Positions 44,777 to 54,798 of a DNA stretch of 64,000 bases are shown piece by piece. This DNA is from Hyphomicrobium sp. (GTDB lineage Bacteria; Pseudomonadota; Alphaproteobacteria; Rhizobiales; Hyphomicrobiaceae), in NCBI GenBank assembly GCA_002928955.1, contig PERT01000009.1, positions 1-64,000 on the forward strand. The letters run 5' to 3'. Position 1 is the stretch's first letter. The number at the start of each line of letters is the position of its first letter. The notes beneath the pieces are model-generated. The model did not search any database, had not been told where the DNA came from, and saw nothing but the letters and a program-made list of their open reading frames with translations. Made by a program: the position numbers and the translations under genes.

Positions 44777-47524
44777 TCAGCCCTCCGACTTTATTTTGGC
44801 TGCAGCCCTGGGTCCGGCCTTCGCAGCGGGTTTGGCTTTCGGTTTGGACTTGGCCGGCGCCTTGTCCGCAGGTGCTTTGCCGGTCTCGCTCACTTTGGCT
44901 TTGGCAGGCGCCTTGCCTTTGGACGGCGCCTTGGCCGGTCGCTTGCCTTTCGCCGGTTTGCCGCCCCCCTTGGCGATGCGCTCCTGCAACAGGAGTATGG
45001 CTTCGGCGACCGACAGCGTGGCTGCGTCCCTGCCCTTTGGAACCGTGGCGTTGACCTTGTTGTGGCTGACATAGGCGCCGTACTTGCCGTCGAGCACCTC
45101 GATCTTGCCGCCCTCTTCGGGATGCTCGCCGAGATCCTTGAGAACCGTCTTCTGCGCTGCGCGGCCGAACCGGCCCTTGCCGCCGCCAGCGCGCTTCTCG
45201 GCCAGTACTGTCACGGCGCGGTTGAGGCCGATCGAGAACACCTCCTCGGCGCTTTCGAGGTTGGCATAGGTGCCATCATGCAGGACAAACGGCCCGTAGC
45301 GGCCAAGTCCCGCCGTGATCGGCGTCTTGGTCTCTGGGTGCAGGCCCACCTCGCGCGGAAGGGAGAGCAATTGCAGCGCTTTTTCGAGGTCGATGTTGGC
45401 GGCATCCACACCCTTGGGCAAGCCCGATCGCTTGGGTTTGTCGTCGCCCACGGCTTCGCCCAATTGCAGGTAGGGTCCGAAGCGGCCGGCCTTCACGACA
45501 ACGGGCAAACCGCTGTTCGGATCGAACCCGAGATCGCGATCGCCGCCGGACGCCGCGGCGTCGCCGCTGAGTTGCCGGGTGAACTTGCAATCCGGGTAAT
45601 TGCCGCAGCCGATGAAAGCGCCGGACTTGCCGGAGATCTTGAGGCTCAGCCGTCCAACGCCGCACTTCGGACATGTGCGCGGGTCGGCGCCGTCCTCGCG
45701 GGCGGGGAACACGTGGGGTCCGAGCATCTCGTTCAGCGCTTCGAGCACGTCGCCGACGCGGAGATCCTTGATTTCCTCGACGGCACTCGTGAAGTCACGC
45801 CAGAAGTCGCGCAGCACGTCTTTCCAATCGAGCTTCGCATCGGAGATCAGGTCGAGCTGCTTTTCGAGACTTGCCGTGAAGTCGAACTCCACATAGCGCA
45901 TGAAGAAGCTTTCGAGGAAGGCGATGACGAGGCGCCCCTTGTCCTCGGGCACCAGGCGCTTCTTCTCGATACGAATGTAATCGCGCTCCTGCAGCACGGC
46001 CATCGTGGAGGCATAGGTGGAGGGTCGGCCGATGCCCAGCTCTTCCATGCGCTTCACAAGTGTCGCTTCCGAGAAGCGCGGCGGCGGTTGGGTGAAGTGC
46101 TGGCTGGTCTCGATGCCCTTCTCGGTGAGTTGGTCACCTGAAGAAAGCGGCGGCAGGCGGCGGCTGTCGTCGTCCTCGTCGGCGGTATCGTCCTTGCCTT
46201 TCTCGATGGCGCGGACCCTGTCATCGCGGCCCTCTTCGTAGACACGGAGAAAGCCGTCGAACTGCACGACCGAGCCGGAGGCCCGAAACCCGTAAGACTT
46301 GCCGTCGCGGCCATCGACCAATATGTCGGCGGTGGTCTGTTCGAGTTCGGCGGACGCCATTTGGCTGGCGATGGTACGCTTCCAGATCAGCTCGTAGAGC
46401 CGGGCCTGGTCCTTGTCGAGATAGCGCGCCACGTCCTGCGGCTTGCGGCGCGGATCGGTCGGGCGGATCGCCTCGTGCGCTTCCTGGGCATTGGCGGCCG
46501 TGGCGGTGTATTCGCGCGCGAAGGGCGTGTAGCGCTTGCCGAACTCGGCCTCGATCAGCCCTCGGATCTGGGTGATGGCCTCGGGCACGATGGTGACGCC
46601 GTCGGTTCGCATGTAGGTGATGAGCCCGACGGTCTCGCCGCCCAGGTCGATACCTTCATAGAGGCGCTGGGCGAGCTGCATGGTCTGTTTGGCGCCGAAG
46701 CCGAGCTTGCGGGAGGCGTCCATTTGCAGCGTGGACGTTCGGAACGGCGCGTAGGGGTTGCGCTTGGCACCCTTCTTTTCGACGCTTGAAACGCGGAATG
46801 GGCGGCCTTCGACCGTCGCTTTGATGGCCTTGGCCGATCCTTCGTCCTTGATGTCGAGTTTTTTCAGTGCAGTACCTGAGATGGCCTGGAGCCGGGCCTC
46901 GAAAGCCTCGACCTTGGCGGTGGCGAGACTGGCCTCGAGGGTCCAATACTCGTCGGTGCGGAAGGCCTCGATCTCAGCCTCGCGGTCGCAGACGAGCCGG
47001 AGGGCGACCGATTGCACGCGGCCGGCAGAGCGGGCACCGGGCAGCTTCCGCCACAGCACCGGCGACAGGGTGAAGCCGACGAGATAATCGAGCGCGCGGC
47101 GGGCGAGATAGGCCGAAACGAGCGGCTGGTCGATCTGGCGCGGGCTCGCGAGCGCCACCATGATCGCCTGCTTGGTGACCGCGTTAAAGGCCACCCGCTC
47201 GACCGTCATGCCCTTCGTGATGAGCTTTTTGTCGTTCAGCACCTGAAGGATGTGCCATGAGATGGCCTCGCCTTCGCGATCGGGGTCGGTCGCCAGAATA
47301 AGGCGGTCGCAGCCCTTCACCGCGTCGCCGATCTCTTTCATGATTTTGCGGCCACGATCCTCCACGTCCCAGTGCATCGCGAAGTCGTTGTCGGGTTCGA
47401 CCGCGCCATCCTTCGAGGGGAGGTCTCGGACATGCCCGTACGACGCGATGACCCTGTAACCAGATCCGAGGTACTTGTTGATCGTCTTGGCCTTGGCGGC
47501 CGATTCTACTATAACGACGTTCAT
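44777..47524 (-). CDS. topA: DNA topoisomerase I
   Basis: 915 residues, type IA. The Toprim domain starts MNVVIVESAAKAKTINKYLG with DPDREGE at 80-86. The catalytic Tyr304 is in GLITYMRTDG. One four-Cys zinc finger is seen (CPKCGVGRLSL to GCGNYPDC) followed by repeat domains with GRFGPYLQLG, GRYGPFVLHD and GKYGAYVSHN. The last 70 residues are Lys/Ala/Pro-rich, basic and repetitive. It relaxes negative supercoils. Confidence 0.97.
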   Translation of the reverse strand: MNVVIVESAAKAKTINKYLGSGYRVIASYGHVRDLPSKDGAVEPDNDFAMHWDVEDRGRKIMKEIGDAVKGCDRLILATDPDREGEAISWHILQVLNDKKLITKGMTVERVAFNAVTKQAIMVALASPRQIDQPLVSAYLARRALDYLVGFTLSPVLWRKLPGARSAGRVQSVALRLVCDREAEIEAFRTDEYWTLEASLATAKVEAFEARLQAISGTALKKLDIKDEGSAKAIKATVEGRPFRVSSVEKKGAKRNPYAPFRTSTLQMDASRKLGFGAKQTMQLAQRLYEGIDLGGETVGLITYMRTDGVTIVPEAITQIRGLIEAEFGKRYTPFAREYTATAANAQEAHEAIRPTDPRRKPQDVARYLDKDQARLYELIWKRTIASQMASAELEQTTADILVDGRDGKSYGFRASGSVVQFDGFLRVYEEGRDDRVRAIEKGKDDTADEDDDSRRLPPLSSGDQLTEKGIETSQHFTQPPPRFSEATLVKRMEELGIGRPSTYASTMAVLQERDYIRIEKKRLVPEDKGRLVIAFLESFFMRYVEFDFTASLEKQLDLISDAKLDWKDVLRDFWRDFTSAVEEIKDLRVGDVLEALNEMLGPHVFPAREDGADPRTCPKCGVGRLSLKISGKSGAFIGCGNYPDCKFTRQLSGDAAASGGDRDLGFDPNSGLPVVVKAGRFGPYLQLGEAVGDDKPKRSGLPKGVDAANIDLEKALQLLSLPREVGLHPETKTPITAGLGRYGPFVLHDGTYANLESAEEVFSIGLNRAVTVLAEKRAGGGKGRFGRAAQKTVLKDLGEHPEEGGKIEVLDGKYGAYVSHNKVNATVPKGRDAATLSVAEAILLLQERIAKGGGKPAKGKRPAKAPSKGKAPAKAKVSETGKAPADKAPAKSKPKAKPAAKAGPRAAAKIKSEG

Positions 47525-47803
47525 TTCCGACTTTCAGTCTCGATCCATGAAGGGAGCAGCACGTTTCGCGCCGCCGTCGCGCGGGCAGCCATCACAACGC
47601 GCCGGCAGCAGAACTCGCGCGGTTCAGTGTTTGCGCTCACCGATCAGCGGTCGGCCGGGAAGATGGTGAATACGAGCCCGTCTGTCAAACTCTGCCGCCA
47701 GCACAATCTTGGGCTATCTAATATTCCAAATTACAACTAAAGATAGAGTTCCGGATTTTGGATCAATGCTCGAGGGCCAACGTCGAAAGGGCGGAGAATT
47801 CGA

Positions 47804-48073
47804 ATGTCCATGCAACAGGGTGGGTCGGGTGGCAATAAACACTACGCCGATACAACCGAAGATAGCAACAAGGAGCCGGAGCTCTATAGCGCTCCAGCGG
47901 CGGTTCCGGCCGGAGACGTCCTTGGCTACATGTCAGATATGCTTCTCGAACTCAAGGATATCTCCGACCAGCTCGGGTTGCGGACGCTGAGTGGGCTGCT
48001 GGCTTTGAGCCATACCGAAGCTGTGGTTCGGCAAGAGCAACAGCTCCAGCAGCAGAAGGGCGCGTCAAGCTGA
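47804..48073 (+). CDS. Small conserved-looking protein, function unknown
   Basis: 89 residues with ATG 47804 (or 47810) after GGGCGGAG. A polar N-terminal third is followed by amphipathic helices (YMSDMLLELKDISDQLGL and GLLALSHTEAVVRQEQQLQQ). It sits between topA (divergent) and dprA (convergent; two bases separate the stops), so it is flanked on both sides by minus-strand genes. I do not recognise the family; it may be a soluble regulatory or coiled-coil adaptor. Confidence 0.7.
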   Translation: MSMQQGGSGGNKHYADTTEDSNKEPELYSAPAAVPAGDVLGYMSDMLLELKDISDQLGLRTLSGLLALSHTEAVVRQEQQLQQQKGASS

Positions 48074-48075
48074 AT

Positions 48076-49320
48076 TCACTGGGGCGGGGGAGTACGCAAT
48101 GACACCAGTTGGCCGCCGTGGCGCTCGATGCGACCGGCGAGGTCGAGTTCCATCAGGATCACGTTGACGGAGCGGATCGGCAGACCGGTGGCGCGTTGCA
48201 GCGTATCGATGTCGATGGGGGCTGGGCCAAGCGCGGAGACGAGACGTTGGCGGTCGTCGCTGCCGAGCAGGGGTGGCGGCTGTATCGGGACCGGGGCCTG
48301 GACATGATGCGGCACGTCGGCTTCGCGCAGCCCAGTGTGCTGGCGGCCCGAAACATGGGATAGTGCAGAGAGGACATCGGCACCACAGGTGACCAATGTC
48401 GCGCCGTCCTTGAGCAGCGCGTTGGTGCCTTCGGCGCGCGGATCGAGTGGATGTCCGGGAACCGCAAACACCTCGCGCCCCTGCTCCCCGGCCGTCCGCG
48501 CTGTGACCAGCGTTCCAGAACGCCGCGCCGCCTCGATAACAATGACGCCGTAAGATATGCCCGAGATGATGCGGTTGCGCCGGGGGAAGTCCTTGGCCCG
48601 GGGCTCGAAACCCGGAGGCTGCTCGGAAATGAGGCATCCGGTCTCGCCGATCCGCTGTTGCAGGCCCGCGTGCTCGGGTGGATAGACGATATCGAGTCCG
48701 CCCGCGAGCACGGCAATGGTGCCTGTCGGAAGTGCAGCCTCGTGCGCCGCGCCGTCGATCCCCCGGGCGAGGCCCGACGCGATCACGAAGCCGGCGGCGC
48801 CGAGATCGGCTGCCAGCATCCGCGCGAGCTTCTGGCCGGCCGCCGAACAGTCCCGCGAACCGACGATCGCGACCGCGGGCCGCGATAGCAGGCGGATGTC
48901 GCCGCGGACGTAGACCAGGGGTGGTGGAACATCGACATGGGCGAGAAGCGGCGGATAGCCGGGTTCAATCGTGAACAGAGGCGCAGCGCCCGCTTTGTCG
49001 GCGGCTTCGAGTTCCGCTACGGCCATGGTTTCGGGACAAATGCGGATTGCGCGACGGCCGCCGCCACGGCGTGAGAGTTCCGGCAGTGCGGCAAGCGCAG
49101 CTTCTGCTCCGCCAAAGTGATTGACGAGTTCGCGAAAGGCAACCGGTCCCACGTTTTCAGAACGGATCAGCCTGAGGCAGGCCAAACGCTCGCGCGAGTT
49201 GAGTGTCGCAACGGGTAGCGGCGCCGGGGTGAACAGCTGCGTCGTGTCAAGCCTTGGAGGTGGATTTCGCACCGATCTTGGGCTCCTCGCCCCGCCGCAG
49301 CCGTTCGATGTTGGGAGCAT
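48076..49320 (-). CDS. dprA: DNA-processing protein DprA
   Basis: 414 residues from ATG 49320, which overlaps the plsY end by 74 bp; GTG 49272 would cut the overlap to 26 bp. The conserved part begins [20 protein letters not shown]. The Rossmann core has [28 protein letters not shown] and [10 protein letters not shown], and a winged-helix domain closes the protein. DprA loads RecA on incoming single-stranded DNA during transformation. It is commonly next to topA in alphaproteobacteria. Confidence 0.95.
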   Translation of the reverse strand: MLPTSNGCGGARSPRSVRNPPPRLDTTQLFTPAPLPVATLNSRERLACLRLIRSENVGPVAFRELVNHFGGAEAALAALPELSRRGGGRRAIRICPETMAVAELEAADKAGAAPLFTIEPGYPPLLAHVDVPPPLVYVRGDIRLLSRPAVAIVGSRDCSAAGQKLARMLAADLGAAGFVIASGLARGIDGAAHEAALPTGTIAVLAGGLDIVYPPEHAGLQQRIGETGCLISEQPPGFEPRAKDFPRRNRIISGISYGVIVIEAARRSGTLVTARTAGEQGREVFAVPGHPLDPRAEGTNALLKDGATLVTCGADVLSALSHVSGRQHTGLREADVPHHVQAPVPIQPPPLLGSDDRQRLVSALGPAPIDIDTLQRATGLPIRSVNVILMELDLAGRIERHGGQLVSLRTPPPQ

Positions 49321-49891
49321 GTTTCCAGATCAACAGGGCGCCGAGTACCGCGCTGACAGCCGCGATATCGCCCCGCCCGGTGACCGCAAGCCCCGATGGC
49401 ACGACCACACTCGCGATCAGCGCCGACAGCGACGAATAGCGGGTGGCCAAGGCCACGAGCAGCCAAATGGCGCAGAAGCCAAGTCCGGCCATCCAGTTCA
49501 GTCCGAGCAGGATGCCGATGAAGGTCGCCACGCCCTTGCCGCCCTTGAAACCAAGCCACGGAGGAAAGAGGTGTCCGAGGAAGGCGCCGATGCCGGCCAC
49601 CATGGCCGTGGCTTGCCCGAACAGCATGCCGAACAGGATGACGGCCGTCGTACCCTTGAGGGCATCGAGCACAAGCGTCAGGGCGGCCAGTCCCTTATGC
49701 CCGGTGCGCAGAACATTGGTGGCCCCGATGTTGCCCGACCCGATTTGCCGGATGTCGCCGAGGCCAGCGGTCCGCGTCAGAATGAGACCGAAGGGGATCG
49801 ACCCGAGCACGAAGCCGCCTGCAAGCCCGTAGAACAGCCAGTGGCCATAGCCGTTGTCAATCAGGATCTGGAGTGACTCAAGTCCGTCCAT
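49247..49891 (-). CDS. plsY: Glycerol-3-phosphate acyltransferase PlsY
   Basis: An inner-membrane enzyme of 214 residues that uses acyl-phosphate to acylate glycerol-3-phosphate, the first step of phospholipid synthesis. [25 protein letters not shown] and [18 protein letters not shown] are the three conserved loops. Six or so membrane helices. It overlaps dprA downstream. Confidence 0.96.
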   Translation of the reverse strand: MDGLESLQILIDNGYGHWLFYGLAGGFVLGSIPFGLILTRTAGLGDIRQIGSGNIGATNVLRTGHKGLAALTLVLDALKGTTAVILFGMLFGQATAMVAGIGAFLGHLFPPWLGFKGGKGVATFIGILLGLNWMAGLGFCAIWLLVALATRYSSLSALIASVVVPSGLAVTGRGDIAAVSAVLGALLIWKHAPNIERLRRGEEPKIGAKSTSKA

Positions 49892-49926
49892 CGTGTTTCC
49901 AGTTCTATGCGGCCGGCCAGGATCAC

Positions 49927-51255
49927 TCAGGTTCTCTCGATGCCATCGTACTTATAGACGGTCTCACCGGCAACGACGGTGCGCAATACGCGGCCCTGCA
50001 TCTTCGCCTCATCGAACGGCGAGTTCTTCGAGCGCGACTTGAGGCTGTCCTTGTTGACGACCCACGGCTCGCCCACGTCGACCAGGATGATGTCGGCGAT
50101 GGCACCTTTCATCAGGCGGCCCGAGTGCAACCCGAGCAGCTTGGCCGGATTTACTGTCATGGCCCTGAGCAGCATGATCAGCGGCAACTCGCCGGAATGA
50201 TAGAGACGGAGAGCGGCCGGCAACAAGGTTTCGAGCCCAACCGCGCCGTCGGCGGCTTCGGCGAAGGGTCGCCGCTTGACGTCGGCATCCTGCGGATCGT
50301 GCGATGAGACGATGATGTCGATGTCGCCAGACGCCACGCCGCGAACCATGGCCACGCGGTCTTCTTCGCGGCGGAGCGGGGGCCGAACCTTGAAGAAGGT
50401 GCGATAGGGGCCGATGTCGTTTTCGTTCAGCGTCAGGTGATTGATAGAGACGCCGCAGGTGACGTCCAGCTTGCGCTTTTTGGCAGCGCGGATCACGTCC
50501 AGGCTGTCGCCGCACGTTATGGTCGCGGCATGGTAGCGCCCACGCGTCATTTCGACCAACCGCACGTCGCGCTCAAGCACGATGGTCTCGGCGGTCTTCG
50601 ACACGCCAGGCAACCCGAGGCGGGCTGCCACCTCGCCCGAATTCATGGCGGCGTTTGCGGAGAGGTAGGGATCTTCCGTGTGGTGGACGATCAGCGCGCC
50701 GAAATCCTTGCCGTAGAGCAGGACGTTTTTCATGACGCGCGTGTTGGCGATGCTCGATTTTCCGTTCGAGAAGGCGATGGCGCCGGCACGTTTGAGGAGC
50801 CCGATCTCCGTCATCTCCTCGCCCAGCAGTCCGCGCGTCATCGCGGCCATGGCGTGGACGTGGACGATGGCGTTGTCGCGGGCCCGGCGCTGGATGAAAT
50901 CGACGAGCGCGACCTGATCGATGACCGGGTTGGTGTCGGGCATCACGACCATCGTGGTGACGCCGCCAGCGGCCGCCGCGTGGCTTGCCGTTTTCAGGGT
51001 TTCGCGGTGCTCGGCGCCCGGCTCGCCAATGAACACCTGCGCGTCGATCAGGCCGGGACAGAGCACGTGTCCCTTGCAATCGACGACTTCGACGCCTTCT
51101 GGAGCATTGCGGCGCAGGTGCGGGCCGAGATCGGCGATCAGCCCGGCCTTGACCAGCAGTCCGCCCGGCTCGTCGCGCTTGGAATCGGGATCCATAAGCC
51201 GCGCGTTGATGAAGGCCAGGGGCTTCTTGCTGGTTGCGGGCTCGCGTGTGCTCAT
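49927..51255 (-). CDS. pyrC: PyrC-type pseudo-dihydroorotase (catalytic residues lost)
   Basis: 442 residues from ATG 51255; the frame is open to 51582 inside pyrB and is not coding there. The fold matches class I dihydroorotases ([31 protein letters not shown]). The metal motif DxHxH is replaced by DAQVF (71-75), the following Arg by Gly, the TDHAPH loop by SSHDPQ (317-322), and one His of the central pair by Asn272. It probably does not hydrolyse dihydroorotate but holds the PyrB complex together, as noncatalytic PyrC' does in Pseudomonas. Directly downstream of pyrB. Confidence 0.9.
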   Translation of the reverse strand: MSTREPATSKKPLAFINARLMDPDSKRDEPGGLLVKAGLIADLGPHLRRNAPEGVEVVDCKGHVLCPGLIDAQVFIGEPGAEHRETLKTASHAAAAGGVTTMVVMPDTNPVIDQVALVDFIQRRARDNAIVHVHAMAAMTRGLLGEEMTEIGLLKRAGAIAFSNGKSSIANTRVMKNVLLYGKDFGALIVHHTEDPYLSANAAMNSGEVAARLGLPGVSKTAETIVLERDVRLVEMTRGRYHAATITCGDSLDVIRAAKKRKLDVTCGVSINHLTLNENDIGPYRTFFKVRPPLRREEDRVAMVRGVASGDIDIIVSSHDPQDADVKRRPFAEAADGAVGLETLLPAALRLYHSGELPLIMLLRAMTVNPAKLLGLHSGRLMKGAIADIILVDVGEPWVVNKDSLKSRSKNSPFDEAKMQGRVLRTVVAGETVYKYDGIERT

Positions 51256-51266
51256 ACCATCCCCGC

Positions 51267-52235
51267 TCAACTGTTCGGCACGTGCTGGGGCAAGCTTCGG
51301 GCGAGCGCCTCGAGCACGGCCATGCGCACGGCCACCCCCATCTCGACCTGCTCGCGAATAATGCTCCGCGAGTGGTCGGCGATGGTCGAGGCGATCTCGA
51401 CACCGCGGTTCATCGGCCCCGGGTGCATGATGACAGCGTCGGGCTTGGCTCGCGCCAGCTTCTCGTGGTCGAGACCGAAGAAGTGGAAGAATTCCCGTGA
51501 GGAGGGGACATAGGAGCCTTCCATGCGCTCGCGCTGCAGCCGCAGCATCATGACGACGTCGGCGCCTTCGATGCCCTTCCACATATCGGTGAACACCTCG
51601 GCGCCGAGCCGTTCCGGCACCGCCGGCAGAAGCGTCGACGGCGCGATGATCCGGACGCGGGCACCGAGCGTGTTCAGGATATCGATGTTTGAACGGGCGA
51701 CGCGCGAATGCAGGATATCGCCGCAGATCGCCACGACGAGACCGGAAATCCGGCCCTTGGCACGGCGGATGGTCAGCGCGTCGAGGAGCGCCTGGGTGGG
51801 GTGCTGGTGAGCGCCGTCACCAGCGTTGATGACCGAGCAGTCGACCTTCTGCGACAGGAGTTCGACCGCACCAGCCGCATGATGCCTGACGACGATGATG
51901 TCGGGCCGCATGGCGTTTAGGGTGATCGCTGTATCGATCAGCGTCTCGCCCTTGGTCACAGACGATGTCGAGACGTTCATGTTCATGACGTCCGCGCCGA
52001 GCCGTTTGGCCGCGAGTTCGAATGACGACTGCGTGCGAGTTGAACTCTCGAAGAAAAGATTGATGAGCGTGCGGCCGCGCAGCAGATCGCGCTTCTTTTC
52101 GACCTGCCGGTTGATGTCGGCCGCCTTGTCGGCAATATCGAGAATATAGTTGACCTCTCCCGCCGTCAGCTTCTCGCAAGAGAGAAGGTGACGATGTGGG
52201 AAGGGGGCGGAATCGCTTTCGGATTTAATGACCAT
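51267..52235 (-). CDS. pyrB: Aspartate carbamoyltransferase catalytic subunit
   Basis: 322 residues from ATG 52235; the frame is open to 52274. Carbamoyl-phosphate motif [13 protein letters not shown] and [12 protein letters not shown] are intact, as are RHHAAGAVE and [12 protein letters not shown]. It makes carbamoyl-aspartate in pyrimidine synthesis. No regulatory pyrI is next to it; the pseudo-dihydroorotase gene follows 11 bp downstream. Confidence 0.97.
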   Translation of the reverse strand: MVIKSESDSAPFPHRHLLSCEKLTAGEVNYILDIADKAADINRQVEKKRDLLRGRTLINLFFESSTRTQSSFELAAKRLGADVMNMNVSTSSVTKGETLIDTAITLNAMRPDIIVVRHHAAGAVELLSQKVDCSVINAGDGAHQHPTQALLDALTIRRAKGRISGLVVAICGDILHSRVARSNIDILNTLGARVRIIAPSTLLPAVPERLGAEVFTDMWKGIEGADVVMMLRLQRERMEGSYVPSSREFFHFFGLDHEKLARAKPDAVIMHPGPMNRGVEIASTIADHSRSIIREQVEMGVAVRMAVLEALARSLPQHVPNS

Positions 52236-52353
52236 CAAAATGCGTTCTATAGGGAGAGTCCGCCCCTCCGGCAAGCGTGATCACGCGGGGGCAGTGGCGG
52301 ACAGGCAAAAAGTTGAACAGTTCTTCGACCCTCGGACTTCGGAGCACGTCAGC

Positions 52354-54051
52354 ATGACCGGGACAACGAAGGGGAACAAGACCGGGCCATACTCGACCCA
52401 CAGCGTCGACAATCAGCCACCGCCGTTCGAGGACGTGAACCTGTTTGCGACCGACGCGGCCTTGCGCGACGCCGTGAACCGGGAAGGCGCGGGACAGGCG
52501 GCGCGGCGGATCAATGCTTTCGGTCTGGTGGCGGGCAGCGCCGAAGCCTTTGCGCTTGGCCGGCTGGCCAACGCCCACCCCCCGGTTCTCGAAACCCACG
52601 ACGCCCAAGGCCGGCGGCGCGACGAGGTCGTGTACCACCCAGCCTATCATCAGCTGATGGCCACAAGTTTCGCCGAAGAGCTCAACCGGTCAGTGTGGAT
52701 GCATCTGTCAGCGCCGCACGTGGCGCCGCCTTCGGGCGTTCATGTGATGCGTGCCGCATCATTTTACATGGCGGCCCAGATGGAGACTGGCCACTGTTGC
52801 CCGGTGACGATGACCAGCGCGGCCGTGCCTTCCTTGATGCTCGAACCCCGGTTGGCCGAGATCTGGCTGCCGAAGATACTGTCGCGAACCTACGACCCGC
52901 AGTTTGGGCCGATTGCCAGAAAAGCATCCGCCACGATCGGCATGGGGATGACTGAGAAGCAGGGCGGCACCGACGTTCGGGCTGGTACCACCGTCGCCAG
53001 TCCGGTGGATGGCGGCGGGCCGGGCGGCGAATACGTTCTGGTCGGCCACAAGTGGTTCATGTCGGCGCCGATGTCGGACGCGTTTCTGGTCTTGGCGCAG
53101 GCGCCGGGGGGGCTGACATGCTTCCTGCTGCCACGGTTCCTGCCGGACGACACAGTAAACGCCATAGGCTTTCAGCGGCTCAAATCCAAGCTCGGCAACA
53201 GGTCGAACGCGTCATCGGAAGTCGAGTTTTGGGGCGCCCATGCCTGGGCTATCGGCGCCGAGGGGCAGGGGGTCCAGGCCATCATCGAAATGGTAACGCA
53301 CACGCGGCTCGACTGCGCGGTGGCGTCGAGCGGGTTGATGCGACTTTCTCTGGCACATGCCGTCCACCACGCGGAGCACCGGATGGTGTTCGGCAAGACG
53401 TTGATCTCGCAGCCGGTGATGCAGCAGGTGCTGGCTGATCTCGCGCTCGACGTCGAAGCGGCAACCGCGCTTTCGTTCCGGCTGGCGCGGTCGTTCGACC
53501 GGGCGGACGATCCAAGCGCGGCGGCCTGGCGACGCCTCATGACGCCGGTGACCAAATACTGGACGTGCAAGATCGCGCCGGGGTTCGTGGCCGAAGCGAT
53601 GGAGTGTCTCGGCGGTAACGGCTATGTCGAGGAAAGCCCGCTCGCCCGCATCTATCGCGAGGTGCCCGTCAACTCGATCTGGGAGGGGTCCGGCAATGTG
53701 ATGGCACTGGACGTGCTGCGCGTGCTGCAACGCGAGCCAGAAGTGGCGGGCCAGGTGGTCGACGAGCTGGCCGACGCCGCGGGCGATGACGTGCTGCTGC
53801 GTGCCGGTGTGGGGCGCATACAGGCCATCCTCCACGAGCCGCGGATGCTCGACTTCAGGGCACGCGAATTGGTGGAAGGTTTGGCGCTGGTGGCCAGCGC
53901 GACGATTCTGAGGGCGCACGCTCCGGCCGCGATCGCGGATGCCTTCATTGCAACGCGGCTCGGCGGACTCTCGCGGCAGACCTATGGCGTCGGCCTCGAC
54001 CAGGCAGACACGCGCGCTATTCTGTTGCGCGCGTCTCCCAACCGGCAATGA
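52354..54051 (+). CDS. AidB-like acyl-CoA dehydrogenase
   Basis: 565 residues from ATG 52354; the frame is open upstream to 52228. It belongs to the AidB/large ACAD group by length and motifs: MGMTEKQGGTDVRAGTT, GHKWFMSAPMSDAF, QVLADLALDVEAATALSF and NSIWEGSGNVMALD. The Glu in WEGSGN is the usual base position. AidB proteins bind FAD and have been linked to DNA-alkylation resistance; true dehydrogenase activity is uncertain. A MarR gene faces it. Confidence 0.9.
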   Translation: MTGTTKGNKTGPYSTHSVDNQPPPFEDVNLFATDAALRDAVNREGAGQAARRINAFGLVAGSAEAFALGRLANAHPPVLETHDAQGRRRDEVVYHPAYHQLMATSFAEELNRSVWMHLSAPHVAPPSGVHVMRAASFYMAAQMETGHCCPVTMTSAAVPSLMLEPRLAEIWLPKILSRTYDPQFGPIARKASATIGMGMTEKQGGTDVRAGTTVASPVDGGGPGGEYVLVGHKWFMSAPMSDAFLVLAQAPGGLTCFLLPRFLPDDTVNAIGFQRLKSKLGNRSNASSEVEFWGAHAWAIGAEGQGVQAIIEMVTHTRLDCAVASSGLMRLSLAHAVHHAEHRMVFGKTLISQPVMQQVLADLALDVEAATALSFRLARSFDRADDPSAAAWRRLMTPVTKYWTCKIAPGFVAEAMECLGGNGYVEESPLARIYREVPVNSIWEGSGNVMALDVLRVLQREPEVAGQVVDELADAAGDDVLLRAGVGRIQAILHEPRMLDFRARELVEGLALVASATILRAHAPAAIADAFIATRLGGLSRQTYGVGLDQADTRAILLRASPNRQ

Positions 54052-54105
54052 CCCGCGGCCCATATTCGGGCATATCACGGCGCAGCAAGAGATCAGCAGC
54101 CGCCG

Positions 54106-54585
54106 CTAACGGCCGATACGGTTGGCGTTGGAGACGTCGAGCACGTCGATGATCCGCTTCAGCGCTTCGAGAAATCCGTCCCGCTGGCTCTGCGAAAGCG
54201 CCGACAACACGCGCTCGTCCGTAGACTTTGCGGCTGGTTCCGCGGACTTGAGAATCGCGTTGCCCTTGTCGGTGAGACGAACCGCGTACATGCGGGCGTC
54301 ACGCCGCGTGCGCTTGCGCTGGAGCAGACCTTTGGCGACCAGCCGCCGGACGATGTCGGCGAGCGTCGAGCGGTCGATACCCGTCTTCTCGACGATTTGG
54401 GTCTGGCTGGGCTCATCGGTGGCGGCAACCGCCTTCATCACGACATACTGTCGCGGCGTGAGATCGCTCTTGCCGATCTGAATTGCGAAGAGCTCGTCTG
54501 CACATTGGCCAGCGCGGTGGAGGAGATGGAGCGCGGAGCTCTGTCGTCCACCTTGAGCGGGGGTGTGAACCTCTTTCATGAGCAT
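54106..54585 (-). CDS. MarR-family transcriptional regulator
   Basis: 159 residues from ATG 54585, with GAAGG five bases upstream; a second ATG at 54579 also fits. The winged-helix core is TPRQYVVMKAVAATDEPSQT, IDRSTLADIVRRLVAKGLL and KRTRRDARMYAVRLT (wing). It is convergent with the acyl-CoA dehydrogenase gene and divergent from the AraC gene, either of which it may regulate. Confidence 0.9.
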   Translation of the reverse strand: MLMKEVHTPAQGGRQSSALHLLHRAGQCADELFAIQIGKSDLTPRQYVVMKAVAATDEPSQTQIVEKTGIDRSTLADIVRRLVAKGLLQRKRTRRDARMYAVRLTDKGNAILKSAEPAAKSTDERVLSALSQSQRDGFLEALKRIIDVLDVSNANRIGR

Positions 54586-54798
54586 AAGGACCTTCGATAG
54601 TTTTGGTTTGCAACGACGGGGGGCGGTCGAGCATTGCCGTAGGCTTGGCTCCGACAAGTCTCATCCAAATAGGCCGTGGCACCTGGGAATTCTTGTGCCT
54701 GGGCGGCAAATAATTGATCGCAAACGAGCAACACGGATTGCTATAATGGGGATTACGGCGCGTGCAGCGAGTAGATCATCTCGAACAGCGGGGCCCGC

